Source: Hymenobacter sublimis
Lineage (GTDB): Bacteria > Bacteroidota > Bacteroidia > Cytophagales > Hymenobacteraceae
Length of the DNA stretch: 64,000 bases
Assembly: GCF_023101345.1 (NCBI RefSeq)
Contig: NZ_CP095848.1
Location: 1,177,501-1,241,500 of the forward strand
Direction: 5' to 3'
Every line of letters starts with the position of its first letter. The first letter of the stretch is position 1. Both the position numbers and the translations under genes were made by a program. Below, one piece after another: positions 61,762 through 64,000 of this stretch. Under the pieces are notes generated by a model. That model was not told where the DNA came from, made no database searches, and worked only from the letters and a program-made list of their open reading frames with translations.

Positions 61762-63303
61762 ATGCCTAAAATCGTTTCTCCTCAGGTGGAGTTCAGCTTT
61801 CTGCTGCAACAAACCAACACCGTAACTCCCGAAATCTTCGCGCAGGATGGCGCCGGCTTCCTGAATCTGCTGGAAGGCCGCTGGCAGGAGCCCGGCAAGC
61901 CCCGCCCGTTCACTTCGCCCGTCGATGGCTCCGAAATTGGCTCCCTGCCCATGCTCGACCACGCTACCGCCTTGCGCGCCGTGGTAGCCGCCAAGCAAGA
62001 AGCCACCGCCTGGGCCGCCACTGACCTGGACGAGCGCAAGCGGCGCGTACAGGACTGCCTCGACCAGCTCCGGCCCCAAGTGGACCTGATTGGCAAGCTG
62101 CTGATCTGGGAAATCGGCAAAACCTTTAAGCTGGGCTTCACCGACATCGACCGCGCCATTGACGGCGTGCAGTGGTACGTGGACAACATTGAGGGCATGC
62201 TGGGCCAGCGCAAGCCCCTGGGCCTGGTCAGCAACATTGCCTCCTGGAACTACCCCATGTCGGTGCTGCTGCACGCGGTGCTGGTGCAGGCCCTCTGCGG
62301 CAACTCGGTTATTGCCAAAACGCCTACCGATGGGGGCTTCATTTCCCTGAGCCTGGCCTTCGCCATTGCCCGCCGCTGCGGCCTGCCCGTCACGCTGGTC
62401 AGTGGCTCGGGCGGGGAGCTGAGCGACGTGCTGGTCAAGCACGAGGCCGTGGATTGCCTGAGCTTTGTGGGCGGCCGCTACAACGGCCGCAACATTGCCG
62501 ACGCCCTCAGCCAGGAGCACAAGCGCTACATGCTGGAAATGGAAGGCGTGAACACCTACGGCATCTGGAATTACAGTGACTGGACCAGCCTGGCCGACCA
62601 GCTCAAAAAGGGCTACGACTACGGCAAGCAGCGCTGCACGGCCTACGTACGCTTCGTGGTGGAGCGCCGCCTATTCCCGCAGTTCCTGGAAACCTACTGG
62701 GAAGCCATCCGCAGCCTGAAAGTGGGCAATCCCACCCTCGTGGACTCGCCCGATGACAAGCTGCCCGATCTGGCCTTCGGCCCAGTTATCAATAAAAATC
62801 AAGCCGAAGACCTGGACCGCCTCTACGCCGACGCGCTGAAAACCGGCGCTACCCCCATCTACGAGGGCAAGCTCGACGACAGCCTGTTCCTACCCGGCCA
62901 GGATATGTCGGCCTACCGCGCCCCGCGGGCCCTAGTAAACCTGCCGCGCCAGAGCGAGCTGTACTTCAAGGAGCCCTTCGGCCCCATCGACAGTATTGTG
63001 CTGGTGGATAGGGTAGAGGAACTGGTCGGCGAGATGAACATCTCGAACGGGGCCCTGGTAGCCGCCGTGGCCTCCGACGACCAGAAGTGGGCCGCCCGCA
63101 CCGCCAAGGAAGTCCGCGCCTTCAAAGTCGGCCTCAACAAGCTCCGCTCCCGCGGCGACCGGGAAGAGGTGTTCGGCGGCCTGGGCGAATCCTGGAAGGG
63201 TGCATTCGTGGGCGGGGCCCTGCTGGTAGAAGCCGTAACCCAGGGCGACAAAGCTATTCTGGGCAACTTCGAGGATGCTACCCTGCTGCCGGAGAAAATC
63301 TAA
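61762..63303 (+). CDS. Aldehyde dehydrogenase family protein
   Basis: A 513-residue NAD(P)-dependent aldehyde dehydrogenase. The core is intact: SNIASWNYPMSVLLHAVLVQ, Glu259 in MLEMEGVNTYGIW, and the nucleophile Cys292 in GKQRCTAYVRFVVE, 33 residues apart as in the family. The coenzyme-proximal motif is LSFVGGRYNGRNIA where FTGS-x-x-G is usual, and GVNTYGIW replaces the normal GGKSP block, so it belongs to a divergent subgroup. The substrate is unknown; a sugar or uronate-derived aldehyde is possible from context. ATG at 61762 begins MPKIVSPQVEF; the upstream open frame from 61666 is not family-like. A terminator follows. Confidence 0.87.
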   Translation: MPKIVSPQVEFSFLLQQTNTVTPEIFAQDGAGFLNLLEGRWQEPGKPRPFTSPVDGSEIGSLPMLDHATALRAVVAAKQEATAWAATDLDERKRRVQDCLDQLRPQVDLIGKLLIWEIGKTFKLGFTDIDRAIDGVQWYVDNIEGMLGQRKPLGLVSNIASWNYPMSVLLHAVLVQALCGNSVIAKTPTDGGFISLSLAFAIARRCGLPVTLVSGSGGELSDVLVKHEAVDCLSFVGGRYNGRNIADALSQEHKRYMLEMEGVNTYGIWNYSDWTSLADQLKKGYDYGKQRCTAYVRFVVERRLFPQFLETYWEAIRSLKVGNPTLVDSPDDKLPDLAFGPVINKNQAEDLDRLYADALKTGATPIYEGKLDDSLFLPGQDMSAYRAPRALVNLPRQSELYFKEPFGPIDSIVLVDRVEELVGEMNISNGALVAAVASDDQKWAARTAKEVRAFKVGLNKLRSRGDREEVFGGLGESWKGAFVGGALLVEAVTQGDKAILGNFEDATLLPEKI

Positions 63304-63329
63304 GTAGGAAAGGCATACATGCGTATGAA

Positions 63330-63369
63330 GCAGAAAGGCCACCCAGGTAAAAGCAGGTGGCCTTTCTGC
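63330..63369 (+). terminator. Terminator after the aldehyde dehydrogenase gene
   Basis: GCAGAAAGGCCACC pairs perfectly with GGTGGCCTTTCTGC around a 12-base loop and is followed by TTTATTTTAT. It marks the right boundary of the pectin/gluconeogenesis block. Confidence 0.88.
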
Positions 63370-63434
63370 TTTATTTTATAGTCCGTTACACACCTAGGGT
63401 TATGGCTTAGTTAGCGCATGCATACTCACTGCCT

Positions 63435-64000
63435 ATGATTCTCAACGAAAAGCCCCGATACTCCCGATATACTCATTGGCCCCCTATCGTAGGAGGTCTG
63501 TTCATGCTTCTCATCAGTGTTTTATTGCTAGGTTATGCTTTCAAGCCCTGGCCAGAGTATAGCACCTTACTAGAGCCCGGAGTAAGTTCTGCTGGCAGTA
63601 AATCCGCTATTCCAAATCCTTCGCCCGGCTACCAGTCGCTTACTACGTATATTTCAGCTGATGGCTCTTATTTCGAGATGGATTCGCCAGTGGAACGGGT
63701 ATGGTCCGGGGTAACTGGCTTGTTCTTCTTGTTGCTAGGATGGACAGTTTGTATATACGCTTACCAAGCTCGCTTCGTACCCGATTATGGGCAATGGATT
63801 CGCGCAGAACGGCCTAAGGCTCCTGTTTTCGCAGTGGAAGAGCACCAACTGCGACTGGTTCGACCTTATCCTTATGTGGGTTCTGCATTGGCTTACCGCA
63901 CTCAAATAGCGGCGGATGAGCTAACGGAAGTTCACCCGGCGGGCTGCTGGGCGGTAGTGGCCGGTCGGGAGGTAGTCTACTTGGAATACAATCAATGGGC
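63435..64000 (+). CDS. Unknown membrane protein, truncated by the window end
   Basis: An open frame from ATG 63435 that continues past the window edge (188 complete codons, no stop). It starts MILNEKPRYSRYTHWP, followed by a hydrophobic helix (about 18-36, GGLFMLLISVLLLGYAF), an exposed Ser/Pro-rich loop, a second helix (about 98-117, GLFFLLLGWTVCIYAY) and a soluble part (about 120 on). The layout resembles two-helix membrane proteins with a long extracytoplasmic loop; no family was recognised. Base composition is somewhat less GC-rich than the pectin genes. Confidence 0.6.
   Translation, partial: MILNEKPRYSRYTHWPPIVGGLFMLLISVLLLGYAFKPWPEYSTLLEPGVSSAGSKSAIPNPSPGYQSLTTYISADGSYFEMDSPVERVWSGVTGLFFLLLGWTVCIYAYQARFVPDYGQWIRAERPKAPVFAVEEHQLRLVRPYPYVGSALAYRTQIAADELTEVHPAGCWAVVAGREVVYLEYNQW

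Overview
The window looks like a chromosomal segment of a high-GC Bacteroidota bacterium close to Hymenobacter (Cytophagales). This is inferred from the SusC/SusD pair, the gene families, AT-rich promoter islands in GC-rich DNA, the lack of strong Shine-Dalgarno sites, and palindromic intergenic repeats of a type I associate with that group. No rRNA, tRNA, CRISPR array, phage gene, transposase or integrase was seen.

Region 1 (about 150-20100, nearly all minus strand) is an exopolysaccharide/capsule locus of the Wzx/Wzy type. Reading in the direction of transcription it holds Wza (19251-20045), a Wzc-type tyrosine autokinase (16806-19199), a Wzx flippase (15030-16673), a glycosyltransferase, a Wzy-like polymerase, three more glycosyltransferases and a small secreted beta-helix protein (8092-9267) ending at a terminator. 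A larger paralogue of that protein with two malectin-like domains (5028-7421) is a separate transcription unit. It is followed by gmd and fcl, which make GDP-L-fucose, and by a GT61 and a GT2 glycosyltransferase. No initiating sugar-phosphate transferase is present.

Region 2 (20300-33600) is mixed. An OmpR-type response regulator and histidine kinase are followed by a SulP anion transporter and a beta-carbonic anhydrase, a plausible bicarbonate uptake pair. The SulP promoter carries four direct 7-bp repeats spaced exactly 11 bp, the layout of an OmpR/PhoB-family operator. Then come an EamA transporter, an FGE-like lipid-free secreted protein lacking the usual catalytic cysteines, an unknown protein, topoisomerase III, a DUF2905-type membrane protein and a di-haem DUF1111 lipoprotein.

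Region 3 (33700-63300, all plus strand except the LacI regulator) is an almost complete pectin utilisation locus. Secreted or surface enzymes are a CE12-GH28 fusion, a GH105 with an extra C-terminal domain, a GH43 and a CE8-PL10 fusion; uptake is by SusC/SusD and an ExuT-like transporter. Intracellular steps are KdgF, KduI and KduD for unsaturated uronates; UxaC, UxaB and UxaA for galacturonate; and KdgK and KdgA to pyruvate and glyceraldehyde 3-phosphate. FBPase, fitting gluconeogenic growth, and an aldehyde dehydrogenase follow. A related 16-bp motif (consensus CGRCATCGTTTGCGCA) lies upstream of the CE12-GH28 gene, between lacI and kduD, upstream of kduI and upstream of uxaC. I propose it is the operator of the local LacI regulator.

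The pectin locus is dotted with inverted repeats of at least three families, with perfect arms of 27-33 bp. One of them ends just before the GH43 gene, which has only a TTG start. A truncated unknown membrane protein runs off the right end (63435-64000).
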